From Salminus brasiliensis (Eukaryota > Chordata > Actinopteri > Characiformes > Bryconidae), in the NCBI RefSeq assembly GCF_030463535.1, contig NC_132892.1:34792138-34856137 (forward strand): a stretch of 64,000 bases of DNA, written 5' to 3'. Position 1 is the first letter of the stretch. Each line of letters starts with the position of its first letter. Made by a program: the position numbers and the translations under genes. The notes under the pieces were generated by a model. That model was not told the DNA's origin. It worked only from the letters and a program-made list of their open reading frames with translations, and ran no database searches. This document shows, one piece after another, positions 13,201 through 27,733 of this stretch.

Positions 13201-16200
13201 TTGCTCTGGATACTTGTATTGTGATCATATGCGATCATATCGTACAGTACCTGATTATCAGTCCGTTTTAAACAGCTCCAGGGATCATGCCCTCCAAAAC
13301 TTGCAAACGTTTTGCAGAGCATCAAGCCGTGCAGCGGAGCAGCTAACCACAGCTGGGTTCTCTCATTCTGACTGAACACAGCCCTCACCTTCTGATATCG
13401 CTCTCAGAATACGATCACAAATACAAGCGATAATTCCCCAAACAAACCCAGCTTTCCCCTTCAGAAGCCTTTTACAAGCCAAGTGAACCAATTAGCTCTA
13501 GAACTATGAGGCTAATGTAGCTAACGAGTAATGGAAGCCTTTACTACACCAATTAGCTCTAGAGCTATGAGGCTAATGTAGCTAACGAGTAAAGGAAGCC
13601 TTTACTACATCAATTAGCTCTAGAGCTATGAGGCTAATGTAGCTAATGAGTAATGGAAGCCAATGTACATCAATTAGCTCTAGAGCTATGAGGCTTATGT
13701 AGCTAATGAGTAATGGAAGCCAATGTACACCAATTAGCTCTAGAACTATGAGGCTAATGTAGCTAACGAGTAATGGAAGCCTTTACTACATCAATTAGCT
13801 CTAGAGCTATGAGGCTAATGTAGCTAACGAGTAATGGAAGCCTTTACTACATCAATTAGCTCTAGAGCTATGAGGCTAATGTAGCTAATGAGTAATGGAA
13901 GCCTTTACTACACCAATTAGCTCTAGAGCTATGAGGCTAATGTAGCTAATGAGTAATGGAAGCCTTTACTACACCAATTAGCTCTAGAGCTATGAGGCTA
14001 ATGTAGCTAACGAGTAATGGAAGCCAATGTACATCAATTAGCTCTAGAGCTATGAGGCTTATGTAGCTAACGAGTAATGGAAGCCAATGTACACCAATTA
14101 GCTCTAGAGCTATGAGGCTTATGTAGCTAACGAGTAATGGAAGCCTTTACTACATCAATTAGCTCTAGAGCTATGAGGCTAATGTAGCTAACGAGTAATG
14201 GAAGCCTTTACTACATCAATTAGCTCTAGAGCTATGAGGCTAATGTAGCTAACGAGTAAAGGAAGCCAATGTACACCAATTAGCTCTAGAGCTATGAGGC
14301 TTATGTAGCTAACGAGTAATGGAAGCCTTTACTACACCAATTAGCTCTAGAGCTATGAGGCTAATGTAGCTAACGAGTAATGGAAGCCTTTACTACATCA
14401 ATTAGCTCTAGAACTATGAGGATAATGTAGCTAACGAGTAATGGAAGCCAATGTACATCAATTAGCTCTAGAGCTATGAGGCTAATGTAGCTAATGAGTA
14501 ATGGAAGCCAATGTACATCAATTAGCTCTAGAGCTATGAGGCTTATGTAGCTAACGAGTAATGGAAGCCAATGTACATCAATTAGCTCTAGAACTATGAG
14601 GCTAATGTAGCTAACGAGTAAAGGAAGCCTTTACTACACCAATTAGCTCTAGAACTATGAGGCTAATGTAGCTAACGAGTAAAGGAAGCCTTTACTACAT
14701 CAATTAGCTCTAGAACTATGAGGATAATGTAGCTAATGAGTAATGGAAGCCAATGTACATCAATTAGCTCTAGAGCTATGAGGCTAATGTAGCTAATGAG
14801 TAATGGAAGCCTTTACTACATCAATTAGCTCTAGAACTATGAGGATAATGTAGCTAACGAGTAATGGAAGCCAATGTACATCAATTAGCTCTAGAGCTAT
14901 GAGGCTAATGTAGCTAATGAGTAATGGAAGCCAATGTACATCAATTAGCTCTAGAGCTATGAGGCTTATGTAGCTAACGAGTAATGGAAGCCAATGTACA
15001 TCAATTAGCTCTAGAACTATGAGGCTAATGTAGCTAACGAGTAAAGGAAGCCTTTACTACATCAATTAGCTCTAGAGCTATGAGGCTAATGTAGCTAACG
15101 AGTAAAGGAAGCCTTTACTACATCAATTAGCTCTAGAACTATGAGGATAATGTAGCTAACGAGTAATGGAAGCCTTTACTACATCAATTAGCTCTAGAGC
15201 TATGAGGCTAATGTAGCTAACGAGTAATGGAAGCCAATGTACACCAATTAGCTCTAGAGCTATGAGGCTTATGTAGCTAACGAGTAAAGGAAGCCAATGT
15301 ACACCAATTAGCTCTAGAGCTATGAGGCTTATGTAGCTAACGAGTAATGGAAGCCAATGTACATCAATTAGCTCTAGAGCTATGAGGCTTATGTAGCTAA
15401 TGAGTAATGGAAGCCAATGTACATCAATTAGCTCTAGAGCTATGAGGCTAATGTAGCTAATGAGTAATGGAAGCCAATGTACATCAATTAGCTCTAGAGC
15501 TATGAGGCTAATGTAGCTAACGAGTAATGGAAGCCAATATACACCAATTAGCTCTAGAGCTATGAGGCTAATGTAGCTAATGAGTAATGGAAGCCTTTAC
15601 TACATCAATTAGCTCTAGAGCTATGAGGCTAATGTAGCTAATGAGTAATGGAAGCCAATGTACATCAATTAGCTCTAGAGCTATGAGGCTAATGTAGCTA
15701 ACGAGTAATGGAAGCCAATGTACACCAATTAGCTCTAGAGCTATGAGGCTTATGTAGCTAACGAGTAATGGAAGCCAATGTACACCAATTAGCTCTAGAG
15801 CTATGAGGCTAATGTAGCTAACGAGTAATGGAAGCCAATGTACACCAATTAGCTCTAGAGCTATGAGGCTAATGTAGCTAACAAGTAATGGAAGCCAATG
15901 TACACGAATTAGCTCTAGAGCTATGAGGCTAATGTAGCTAACGAGTAAAGGAAGCCAATGTACACCAATTAGCTCTAGAGCTATGAGGCTAATGTAGCTA
16001 ACGAGTAATGGAAGCCTTTACTACATCAATTAGCTCTAGAGCTATGAGGCTAATGTAGCTAAAGAGTAATGGAAGCCAATGTACACCAATTAGCTCTAGA
16101 GCTATGAGGCTAATGTAGCTAACGAGTAATGGAAGCCTTTACTACATCAATTAGCTCTAGAGCTATGAGGCTAATGTAGCTAATGAGTAATGGAAGCCAA

Positions 16201-19200
16201 TGTACATCAATTAGCTCTAGAGCTATGAGGCTAATGTAGCTAACGAGTAATGGAAGCCAATGTACACCAATTAGCTCTAGAGCTATGAGGCTTATGTAGC
16301 TAACGAGTAATGGAAGCCAATGTACACCAATTAGCTCTAGAGCTATGAGGCTAATGTAGCTAACGAGTAATGGAAGCCAATGTACACCAATTAGCTCTAG
16401 AGCTATGAGGCTAATGTAGCTAACAAGTAATGGAAGCCAATGTACACGAATTAGCTCTAGAGCTATGAGGCTAATGTAGCTAACGAGTAAAGGAAGCCAA
16501 TGTACACCAATTAGCTCTAGAGCTATGAGGCTAATGTAGCTAACGAGTAATGGAAGCCTTTACTACATCAATTAGCTCTAGAGCTATGAGGCTTATGTAG
16601 CTAATGAGTAATGGAAGCCTTTACTACACCAATTAGCTCTAGAGCTATGAGGCTAATGTAGCTAACGAGTAATGGAAGCCAATGTACATCAATTAGCTCT
16701 AGAGCTATGAGGCTTATGTAGCTAACGAGTAATGGAAGCCAATGTACACCAATTAGCTCTAGAGCTATGAGGCTTATGTAGCTAACGAGTAATGCAAGCC
16801 AATGTACACCAATTAGCTCTAGAGCTATGAGGCTAATGTAGCTAACGAGTAATGGAAGCCTTTACTACATCAATTAGCTCTAGAGCTATGAGGCTAATGT
16901 AGCTAACGAGTAATGGAAGCCTTTACTACATCAATTAGCTCTAGAGCTATGAGGCTAATGTAGCTAACGAGTAATGGAAGCCAATGTACACCAATTAGCT
17001 CTAGAGCTATGAGGCTAATGTAGCTAACGAGTAATGGAAGCCTTTACTACATCAATTAGCTCTAGAGCTATGAGGCTAATGTAGCTAACGAGTAATGGAA
17101 GCCTTTACTACATCAATTAGCTCTAGAGCTATGAGGCTAATGTAGCTAACGAGTAATGGAAGCCTTTACTACATCAATTAGCTCTAGAGCTATGAGGCTT
17201 ATGTAGCTAACGAGTAATGGAAGCCAATGTACACCAATTAGCTCTAGAGCTATGAGGCTAATGTAGCTAACGAGTAATGGAAGCCTTTACTACATCAATT
17301 AGCTCTAGAGCTATGAGGCTTATGTAGCTAACGAGTAATGGAAGCCAATATACACCAATTAGCTCTAGAGCTATGAGGCTAATGTAGCTAACGAGTAAAG
17401 GAAGCCAATGTACACCAATTAGCTCTAGAGCTATGAGGCTTATGTAGCTAACGAGTAATGGAAGCCTTTACTACATCAATTAGCTCTAGAGCTATGAGGC
17501 TAATGTAGCTAACGAGTAATGGAAGCCAATGTACACCAATTAGCTCTAGAGCTATGAGGCTAATGTAGCTAACAAGTAATGGAAGCCAATGTACACGAAT
17601 TAGCTCTAGAGCTATGAGGCTAATGTAGCTAACGAGTAAAGGAAGCCAATGTACACCAATTAGCTCTAGAGCTATGAGGCTAATGTAGCTAACGAGTAAT
17701 GGAAGCCTTTACTACATCAATTAGCTCTAGAGCTATGAGGCTAATGTAGCTAAAGAGTAATGGAAGCCAATGTACACCAATTAGCTCTAGAGCTATGAGG
17801 CTAATGTAGCTAACGAGTAATGGAAGCCTTTACTACATCAATTAGCTCTAGAGCTATGAGGCTAATGTAGCTAATGAGTAATGGAAGCCAATGTACATCA
17901 ATTAGCTCTAGAGCTATGAGGCTAATGTAGCTAACGAGTAATGGAAGCCAATGTACACCAATTAGCTCTAGAGCTATGAGGCTTATGTAGCTAACGAGTA
18001 ATGGAAGCCAATGTACACCAATTAGCTCTAGAGCTATGAGGCTAATGTAGCTAACGAGTAATGGAAGCCAATGTACACCAATTAGCTCTAGAGCTATGAG
18101 GCTAATGTAGCTAACAAGTAATGGAAGCCAATGTACACGAATTAGCTCTAGAGCTATGAGGCTAATGTAGCTAACGAGTAAAGGAAGCCAATGTACACCA
18201 ATTAGCTCTAGAGCTATGAGGCTAATGTAGCTAACGAGTAATGGAAGCCTTTACTACATCAATTAGCTCTAGAGCTATGAGGCTTATGTAGCTAATGAGT
18301 AATGGAAGCCTTTACTACACCAATTAGCTCTAGAGCTATGAGGCTAATGTAGCTAACGAGTAATGGAAGCCAATGTACATCAATTAGCTCTAGAGCTATG
18401 AGGCTTATGTAGCTAACGAGTAATGGAAGCCAATGTACACCAATTAGCTCTAGAGCTATGAGGCTTATGTAGCTAACGAGTAATGCAAGCCAATGTACAC
18501 CAATTAGCTCTAGAGCTATGAGGCTAATGTAGCTAACGAGTAATGGAAGCCTTTACTACATCAATTAGCTCTAGAGCTATGAGGCTAATGTAGCTAACGA
18601 GTAATGGAAGCCTTTACTACATCAATTAGCTCTAGAGCTATGAGGCTAATGTAGCTAACGAGTAATGGAAGCCAATGTACACCAATTAGCTCTAGAGCTA
18701 TGAGGCTAATGTAGCTAACGAGTAATGGAAGCCTTTACTACATCAATTAGCTCTAGAGCTATGAGGCTAATGTAGCTAACGAGTAATGGAAGCCTTTACT
18801 ACATCAATTAGCTCTAGAGCTATGAGGCTAATGTAGCTAACGAGTAATGGAAGCCTTTACTACATCAATTAGCTCTAGAGCTATGAGGCTTATGTAGCTA
18901 ACGAGTAATGGAAGCCAATGTACACCAATTAGCTCTAGAGCTATGAGGCTAATGTAGCTAACGAGTAATGGAAGCCTTTACTACATCAATTAGCTCTAGA
19001 GCTATGAGGCTTATGTAGCTAACGAGTAAAGGAAGCCAATGTACACCAATTAGCTCTAGAGCTATGAGGCTTATGTAGCTAACGAGTAAAGGAAGCCAAT
19101 GTACACCAATTAGCTCTAGAGCTATGAGGCTTATGTAGCTAACGAGTAATGGAAGCCTTTACTACATCAATTAGCTCTAGAGCTATGAGGCTAATGTAGC

Positions 19201-21541
19201 TAACGAGTAATGGAAGCCAATGTACACCAATTAGCTCTAGAGCTATGAGGCTAATGTAGCTAACGAGTAAAGGAAGCCTTTACTACATCAATTAGCTCTA
19301 GAGCTATGAGGCTTATGTAGCTAACGAGTAATGGAAGCCAATGTACACCAATTAGCTCTAGAGCTATGAGGCTAATGTAGCTAACGAGTAAAGGAAGCCT
19401 TTACTACATCAATTAGCTCTAGAGCTATGAGGCTAATGTAGCTAACGAGTAATGGAAGCCAATGTACACCAATTAGCTCTAGAGCTATGAGGCTAATGTA
19501 GCTAACGAGTAAAGGAAGCCAATGTACACCAATTAGCATAGTGCTAACTGCATCTTACACTCCTCAAACTTTACCAGACCCATATTACATTATGTCAACT
19601 ATATGGACAAAAGTATTGGGACAGTATTCAGCGACATAAGCATTAGTGAGGTCAGGATGTTGGATGATGATCATCACCCCACCTTATCATCCCCAACTCC
19701 TCAACTCATCCAAAAGTACTGGATGGAGCTCCTCCACCATCATTCCAGAGAACACAGCTCCTCCACTGCTCCACAGCTCCTCAATGCTGGGGGGCTTTAT
19801 ACCCCTCTAGCCCACGCCTGCCATTATTAGGCAGCATGGAGTCAATAGGGTCATGATGTCCTATTCTACTGGCAGTACTTGGGCGCACCTTAAAGTAGTT
19901 GAATGCCTGAATTAGAAGGGCTGTCCATAAATATTTGGACATGTAGAAGAAAGAATCTGAAGTGTAACAGGTCTTAGCAGTGGTCCTGAAGACACCCCCA
20001 CCCCAGCTGTAGCGCCCCACCTCCACCATTTCTCCTCTCTCTCCCCTCAGTGTCAGTCTCTCGCTCTGTTCGGCCGCCCGAAGATCGACGGAGAGCTGAA
20101 GATCTGCACTCCTGAGAAGAAGTCCAAGCAAGACAGGTGTGTGAGTTTTAGAGAATGTGTGTGAGTGTGTGTTTATGTTGACTAATGGATGCTGAAGTGT
20201 GTGTGTGTGTGTGTGTGTTGTAGGTATGCGTTTCTGTTTGATAAAGCTCTGCTGGTGTGTAAGAAGAGGAGTGGGGAGAGTATGGAGCTGAAGGAGCTGA
20301 TTGAGCTGCAGCACTTCCAGCTCCGGGACGAACCTACCGGAGACCGAGACAACAAGAAGGTCCTTCATCATTTTCATATATCATCATATTTACATCCACA
20401 TACTTACACTATGTGTCCAAATATTTTTGGACACCTCTTCTAATGAATGCATTCAACACAAACAGCTTGTCTAGTCCCTGTAGAGAAGAAGTACTGCCAA
20501 TAGAATAGGACTCTCTGAAGAACCTATTGGCTCCATGCTGCCTAATAATGCCAGGCGTGGGCTAGAGGGCTGTTATAAAGCCCCCCAGCATTGAGGAGCT
20601 GTGGAGCAGTGGAGGAGCTGTGTTCTCTGGAATGATGGTGGAGGAGCTCCATCCAGTACTTTTGTATGGAATGAGTTGGGGAATTGAGCTAAAGTGGTTG
20701 CTGAATGCAATCAAATCCTCACAGCAATGCTCCTAATCCAAAATCCTGCTGAAAGTCTTCTTCTCTGGACAGTAGACACAGCTTAGTTTCAGAAGAAACA
20801 ATGAATGAGCAGGTGTCCCAATACTTTTTATGAAATATGCTGTTGTTCCATGTACTAGTAAATCACCCATTGATGAGCCTTGAGCACCATGGGTTGGTGA
20901 TCACCATCAGTAGGTACTCAGCACAGTAACGGTCTAACCGAGAACCCAGACCTTCCCATGCAGCGTCTACACCACGACATTCATCTGGGAGCGGTCTTAA
21001 TGTTTTGGCTCATTGATGTGTCTATAATTCCTTTGTGTGCGTATTCAATCAAACTCATATACTTCAATCTTACTGTGCGTTTATGTGGATGCAGTGGACC
21101 CACACCTTCCTGCTGATGGACTCGTACGGTCAGGGAGGGTATGACCTGTTCTTCAAGACGCGAGAGCTGAAGAAGAAATGGCTGGAGCAGTTTGAGATGG
21201 CTCTGTGAGTGAAACCAGCACCAGCGTTCTCCTGACGTTCTAGAAACGTTCCTTAATGCTCAGGCACTGAACCCATCTTTAGTGTGGAACCCCCCATGTG
21301 TTCCATACATGTTCTATGCTGTATAGTTGACCATACGCTCTTAAAAATGAAGGTGCTACAAGGGGTTTCCTTGAAGAAAGCTTGAAGAAGAGCTTGTAGT
21401 AGAGATGTTTGAGACTGAAGAACCCTTTGGTTCTTCTTGAAGAACCAAACCTTTACTTGATGTACAGGTTCTTCACGCTCACATCTCACATACAAGTGGT
21501 TCTTCTATACAAGTGCTTCAAGTAAATGTGTAATCTGTATG

Positions 21542-21579
<38 letters not shown>

Positions 21580-24500
21580 GTCAAACCTGTGTCCAGACAA
21601 CAGCACAGCTAACGGTCATGACTTCCAGATGTACTGCTTTGAAGACACCACCTCCTGCAAAGCCTGTCAGATGTTACTCAGGTGAGCGGTCTGGACGATA
21701 GTTTAACCGTTTGAATCCACTGTTTTTCAACAATGACAAAGGTGAGGTCTAGCGCCTCTGCTGGCTGGTTGCAGTATGACGTGTAGCTCCGCCCAACCTC
21801 AAATGTTTTAGTGAGAAAACAGCCCCGCCCATTTTCCACCTTATTATGTTGCCCCCATTTTTTATTTTCCTCGAGAAAACACGTTATTCTGCTCGATCAT
21901 AAGAAGGCGGGGCTACACTTAGGAATGAAGTGATTGACAGCCTTGGCTGAAAGAGGCCGGTCGCCGGCAGGAAGTGCATGGAGGAGCTGAGTTGTAGAGG
22001 AACTTCCATGAGCTGCACTTTTACTGTTGGAACGTCCACTTATCCAGCTCAGTGAAGGCGGTCTGGGACACTGAGGCTCGGTCTGGGAGAAGGGGGCCGG
22101 TCTGCCTTTGGTCCGGTACTGCCAGACTCTGGTTGCAAATTTGACAACATGGCGGAACCATGGCGTCCATGTTTTCTACAGTCAGAAGTTCCTATGGGAG
22201 ACGTCTTCTGAGGTCTGGTAGCTCTACTGCATAGAGCATGTTTACATTTGAGATTGATGGACTAACCAACTTTACCAAGTGGGTCATACTGGTTGACTAC
22301 TTCGGTAAAGCTAGCTAGTTTGGTCATCCTGGTAGACCAGTGTGGTCAGGCTGGTCATGCTGGGCAACCAGCTTGGTATCTACCTTAGCCTCGTTGATTT
22401 AGTACTACAGTGATTGTCACAAGGCTAATTTGCATATTGTGCTGATTGCATTTGCTTAAGGCCAATAAAACAATAGTAATTAACCAGTGATTTGCTGGGA
22501 AACCCAGCTGATGGAGGTGTAATGGGTCCTCTGGTTGGTCTTTCTCGCCTCCAGGGGGATCTTCTTCCAGGGATATCGCTGCAGCCGCTGTAAAATGGCC
22601 GCCCACAAGGAATGTCTGGGGCGAGTTCCTGCATGCGGACGAACCTCAGGTGACCCACCCTGAACCAATCTGAGTGATACTGATGAAGTGTGAAGTACCT
22701 GAATTCAGCATCAGCAGATTAAGATTCACTAAATGTTTTTTTTTTTTCTTTTTTTGACAGAAAATTCTGGGACTTTAAAGAAGGTCAGTCTGGAATTAGC
22801 ATCCACTATGAATTATTCAGTATCTGTTCTTAATTATTCAGAATTCAGTATGAATTTTTCAGTATCTGTTCTTAATTATTCACAATTCAGTATGAATTAT
22901 TCAGTATCTGTTCTTAATTATTCAGAATTCAGTATGAATTATTCAGTAAGTCAGTATCCAATAAACAATATTCAGTATCCACTATGAATGATTTAGTATC
23001 CTCTATGAATGATTCAGTATCCACTATGAATTATTCAGTATCTATTCTTAATTATTCAGAATTCAGTATGAATTATTTAGTATCTATTCTTAATTATTCA
23101 GAATTCAGTATGAATTATTCAGTATCTGTTCTTAATTATTCAGAATTCAGTATGAATTATTCAGTAAGTCAGTATCCAATAAACAATATTCAGTATCCAC
23201 TATGAATGATTTAGTATCCTCTATGAATGATTCAGTATCCACTATGAATTATTCAGTATCTATTCTTAATTATTCAGAATTCAGTATGAATTATTCAGTA
23301 TCTGTTCTTAATTATTCAGAATTCAGTATGAATTATTCAGTAAGTCAGTATCCAATAAACACTATTCAGTATACACTATGATCCACTATGAATAATTCAG
23401 GATCCACTATGAATGCTTTATCCACTATGAATTATTCAGAATGAACTATGGCTAATTTTACCATAAATTGATTGGTATCCACTATCAATTATCCAGTAAC
23501 TCAGTATTAAATATGAACTATTCAGAATCCTGTATGAATTATTGAGTGTTTACTATTTACAAATTAGTATCCACTATGAATTATGTGGAATAAGCTATGA
23601 ATTATTAGTATCTGTTATGCATTATTGAGTATCCACTATGAAAGAATTAGTATCCACTATGAATTATCCACTATAAATATTTCAGTATCTGCTATGAACT
23701 ATTCAGTACCCACAATATAATTTATTCAGTAATTATTATTAAAGAATTAGTTTCCACTATGAATTATTTAGAATATACTATGAATTATTCAGTGTCCACT
23801 ATGAATGATAAATATTCTTGGGTAATTGGGTTTGTGTAAACTGTATCTGATGTGTTTCTACTCTTTATTAAAGTGTTTCATCTGTTTTTATAGAACAAGT
23901 CGAGATCCGCCACTCAGAGACAGACTAAACCAGGTCAGTCTAATCAGCTTATCACCATAGATACGCCCGGGGTGAAGTATCCACACTGTGGCTACAACGG
24001 GACGATGCCACAATATTTCTGTTATAATGATTAGCAGAGTGTAGCTCCACCCACTCAGCCTATAGCAGTTAAGCTACTCCTGTCAGTCTACAGCAGTTTG
24101 GCACCTCCCATTCATACTGCAGCTTAACACCTCCCATTCATACTGCAGTTTGGCCCCTCCCATTCATACTGCAGCTTAACACCTCCCATTCATACTGCAG
24201 TTTAACCCCTCCCATTCAAACTGCAGTTTAGCCCCTCCCATTCATACTGCAGTGTAGCCCCTCCCATTCATACAGCAGTTTAGCCCCTCCCATTTATACT
24301 GCATGTTAGCCCCTCCCATTCATACAGCAGTTTAGCCCCTCACATTCAAACTGCAGTTTAGCCCCTCCCATTCATACTGCAGTGTAGCCCCTCCCATTCA
24401 TACTGCAGTTTAACCCCTCCCATTCATACAGCAGTTTAGCCCCTCCCATTCATACAGCAGTTTAGCCCCTCCCATTCATACAGCAGTTTAGCCCCTCACA

Positions 24501-27500
24501 TTCAAACTGCAGTTTGGCCCCTCCCATTCATACTGCAGCTTAACACCTCCCATTCATACTGCAGTTTGGCCCCTCCCATTCATACTGCAGCTTAACACCT
24601 CCCATTCATACTGCAGTTTAGCCCCTCCCATTCATACTGCAGTTTAACCCCTCCCATTCATACAGCAGTTTAGCCCCTCACATTCAAACTGCAGTCTGGC
24701 CCCTCCCATTCATACTGCAGCTTAACACCTCCCATTCATACTGCAGCTTAACACCTCCCATTCATACTGCAGTTTAGCCCCTCCCATTCATACTGCAGTT
24801 TAACCCCTCCCATTCATACAGCAGTTTAGCCCCTCACATTCAAACTGCAGTCTGGCCCCTCCCATTCATACTGCAGCTTAACACCTCCCATTCAAACTGC
24901 AGTTTAGCCCCTCCCATTCATACTGCAGTTTAGCCCCTCCCATTCATACTGCAGTGTGCTCACCAGTTTACCCATTGAGTTTCTAACCATTCTTACCACT
25001 TCTTCCATTCTGTCTCTCTCAGGTCTTCCAAAGATGGAGGTGTCTCACGATTACTATGGGCTACCCCCTCCACCGGTGGCCTTTGGACAACCCCTGCACC
25101 TCTCTCAGGGTGATGTTGTAGAGCTGACACGTGCAGACGTGGACTTACAGTGGTGGGAGGTGAGGCCTAATCGTTATCAGCTCTAAGAACAGAGAGCAGT
25201 ACCTCACAAAGCGACCAAATACTTTTGATCTTGCATCTCTGCATCCTCTGATGCTATCAGATGACATTCTAGTAGCAAGCTAACGCCGCTTTGCCCTGAC
25301 CTTCCACTTCAGTCTAACTGGAGGTACACTATCTGTCCAAATGTTTGTGGACACCCCTTCAACCGAATGCATTCACAGCAGCCGTTGCTGACACAGATGT
25401 GCAGATGCACACACAGCTTGTCTAGTCCCTGTAGAGAAGAAATACTGCCAATAGAATAGGACCATCTGGAGCAGATCAACATCATGACCCTATTGGCTCC
25501 ATGCTGCCTAATAATGGCAGGCGTGGACTAGAGGGGTATAAAGCCCCCCAGCATTGAGGAGCTGTGGAGCAGTGGAGGAGCTGTGTTCTCTGGAAACACA
25601 GTACTTTTGGGTGGCAGGAGTTGTGGAGTTGGGAATGAGTCACCTCACTAATACTCTTCTTACTGAATGCAATCAAATCCTCACAGCAGTGCTCCTCCAA
25701 AATCTAGTAGAAAGTCTTCTTCTCTGGACAGTAGAGACAGTTACTCCAACAGAAGCAGGATCAGCTCTTTTAATACCCTTGATTTCAGAAGAAACACTGA
25801 ATGCATGCGCAGGTGTCCCAATACTTTTGTCCATATAGTGTATGAAACCAGCGCTGTGATAATCATGCTGGCCAGTCATGGAGTCAGTGTTAGCTACATT
25901 AACTTAAAAAATAAGCTAAAACGTCCACTGTGAAGAGAGTTCCTATGTTGTGTCTGTGTCCTTCCACAAAAACAGGAGTGAAACTGGTCAGGCCTTGGTT
26001 TTAGTTCTTAAAAAAGCTGCAGTTCAGCACTTTCAACATCCTCTAACAGCGACTACAGCCTGAGTCAGGAGAACAGAGACGGAGGTTACAGTCAGACCTC
26101 ACCACTGGTCAATCTGCCTGGAAGCACTGCTGTTCAAAACTGTAGATCTCAGCAGCGTAAACCTAATTAGAATAAACCCACATAAACAGAAAGTCAGTGG
26201 TCAGGGAGAGTGTCTACCTGTAATTAACTCTATATAACATTAGAATAAACCCACATAAACAGAAAGTCAGTGGTCAGTGAGAGTGTCTACCTGTAATTAA
26301 CTCTATATAACATTAGAATAAACCCAAATACACATAAAGTCAGTGGTCAGTGAGAGTGTCTACCTGTAATTAACTCTATATAACATTAGAATAAACCCAG
26401 ATAAACATAAAGTCAGTGGTCAGTGAGAGTGTCTACCTGTAATTAACTCTATATAACATTAGAATAAACCCAAATAAACATAAAGTCAGTGGTCAGTGAG
26501 AGTGTCTACCTGTAATTAACTCTATATAACATTAGAATAAACCCAAATAAACATAAAGTCAGTGGTCAGTGAGAGTGTCTACCTGTAATTAACTCTATAT
26601 AACATTAGAATAAACGCAGATAAACATAAAGTCAGTGGTCAGGGAGAGTGTCTACCTGTAATTAACTCTATATAACATTAGAATAAACCCAAATAAACAT
26701 AAAGTCAGTGGTCAGTGAGAGTGTCTACCTGTAATTAACTCTATATAACATTAGAATAACCCCAAATAAACATAAAGTCAGTGGTCAGTGAGAGTGTCTA
26801 CCTGTAATTAACTCTATATAACATTAGAATAAACCCAAATAAACATAAAGTCAGTGGTCAGTGAGAGTGTCTACCTGTAATTAACTCTATATAACATCAG
26901 AATAACCCCAAATAAACATAAAGTCAGTGGTCAGTGAGAGTGTCTACCTGTAATTAACTCTATATAACATTAGAATAAACCCAGATAAACATAAAGTCAG
27001 TGGTCAGTGAGAGCGTCTACCTGTAATTAACTCTATATAACATTAGAATAAACCCAAATAAACATAAAGTCAGTGAGAGTGTCTACCTGTAATTAACTCT
27101 ATATAACATTAGAATAAACCCAAATAAAATCTATTTATTCATAGAAAGCAATACCTGATACTATCTGGAATCCACATCCCAAATCAAAGCCACACCCACC
27201 TAATTAAACACTAATAACACTCTAATGTAGGTACAAATATATTATGCACAATAGTTTTATAGCAGGGTGGTAATATTTTTTTTTTAACTAAAAATGCAGA
27301 TATTAGAATAAACAGGAATAAATAATTAATCAATAATCATTAATAAAGATGTATCAGTGTTTGCTGTGTAATGCAAAATGCAAAAGATTTTAAGTGCTAA
27401 ACAGCAGTGAATAATCTGCATAACAGGGTGGTAACACATTGTTCAGAATGCAATTATTATTGATTTTATATAAGAAACCCCAAACTATGAATTAATAAAG

Positions 27501-27702
27501 GTAGTAAAGAACAATGCTCAGTGTATAATCAATCAATTAGGCTTTATTAATCAAAGACTACCTTAATAAACCCACATTTATGTTCCTTTGAAGTGATACT
27601 GATATAACATATAAATCTATGAAACCCAGCCTTGTTATTGTAATCAGTCAAAACAGAAAAAGGGAAGACCACCACTATTGCCTTCCCCCCAGCTCCCTCA
27701 CA

Positions 27703-27733
<31 letters not shown>

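Noticed and set aside
13489-19537. CRISPR-like array (regular repeats of about 60 bp)
   Set aside because: The whole unit is repeated with no unique spacers, and this is a vertebrate intron.
19603-20377. Frames of 75-198 residues near vav1 exon 13
   Set aside because: They read element A or the antisense of exons 13-14.
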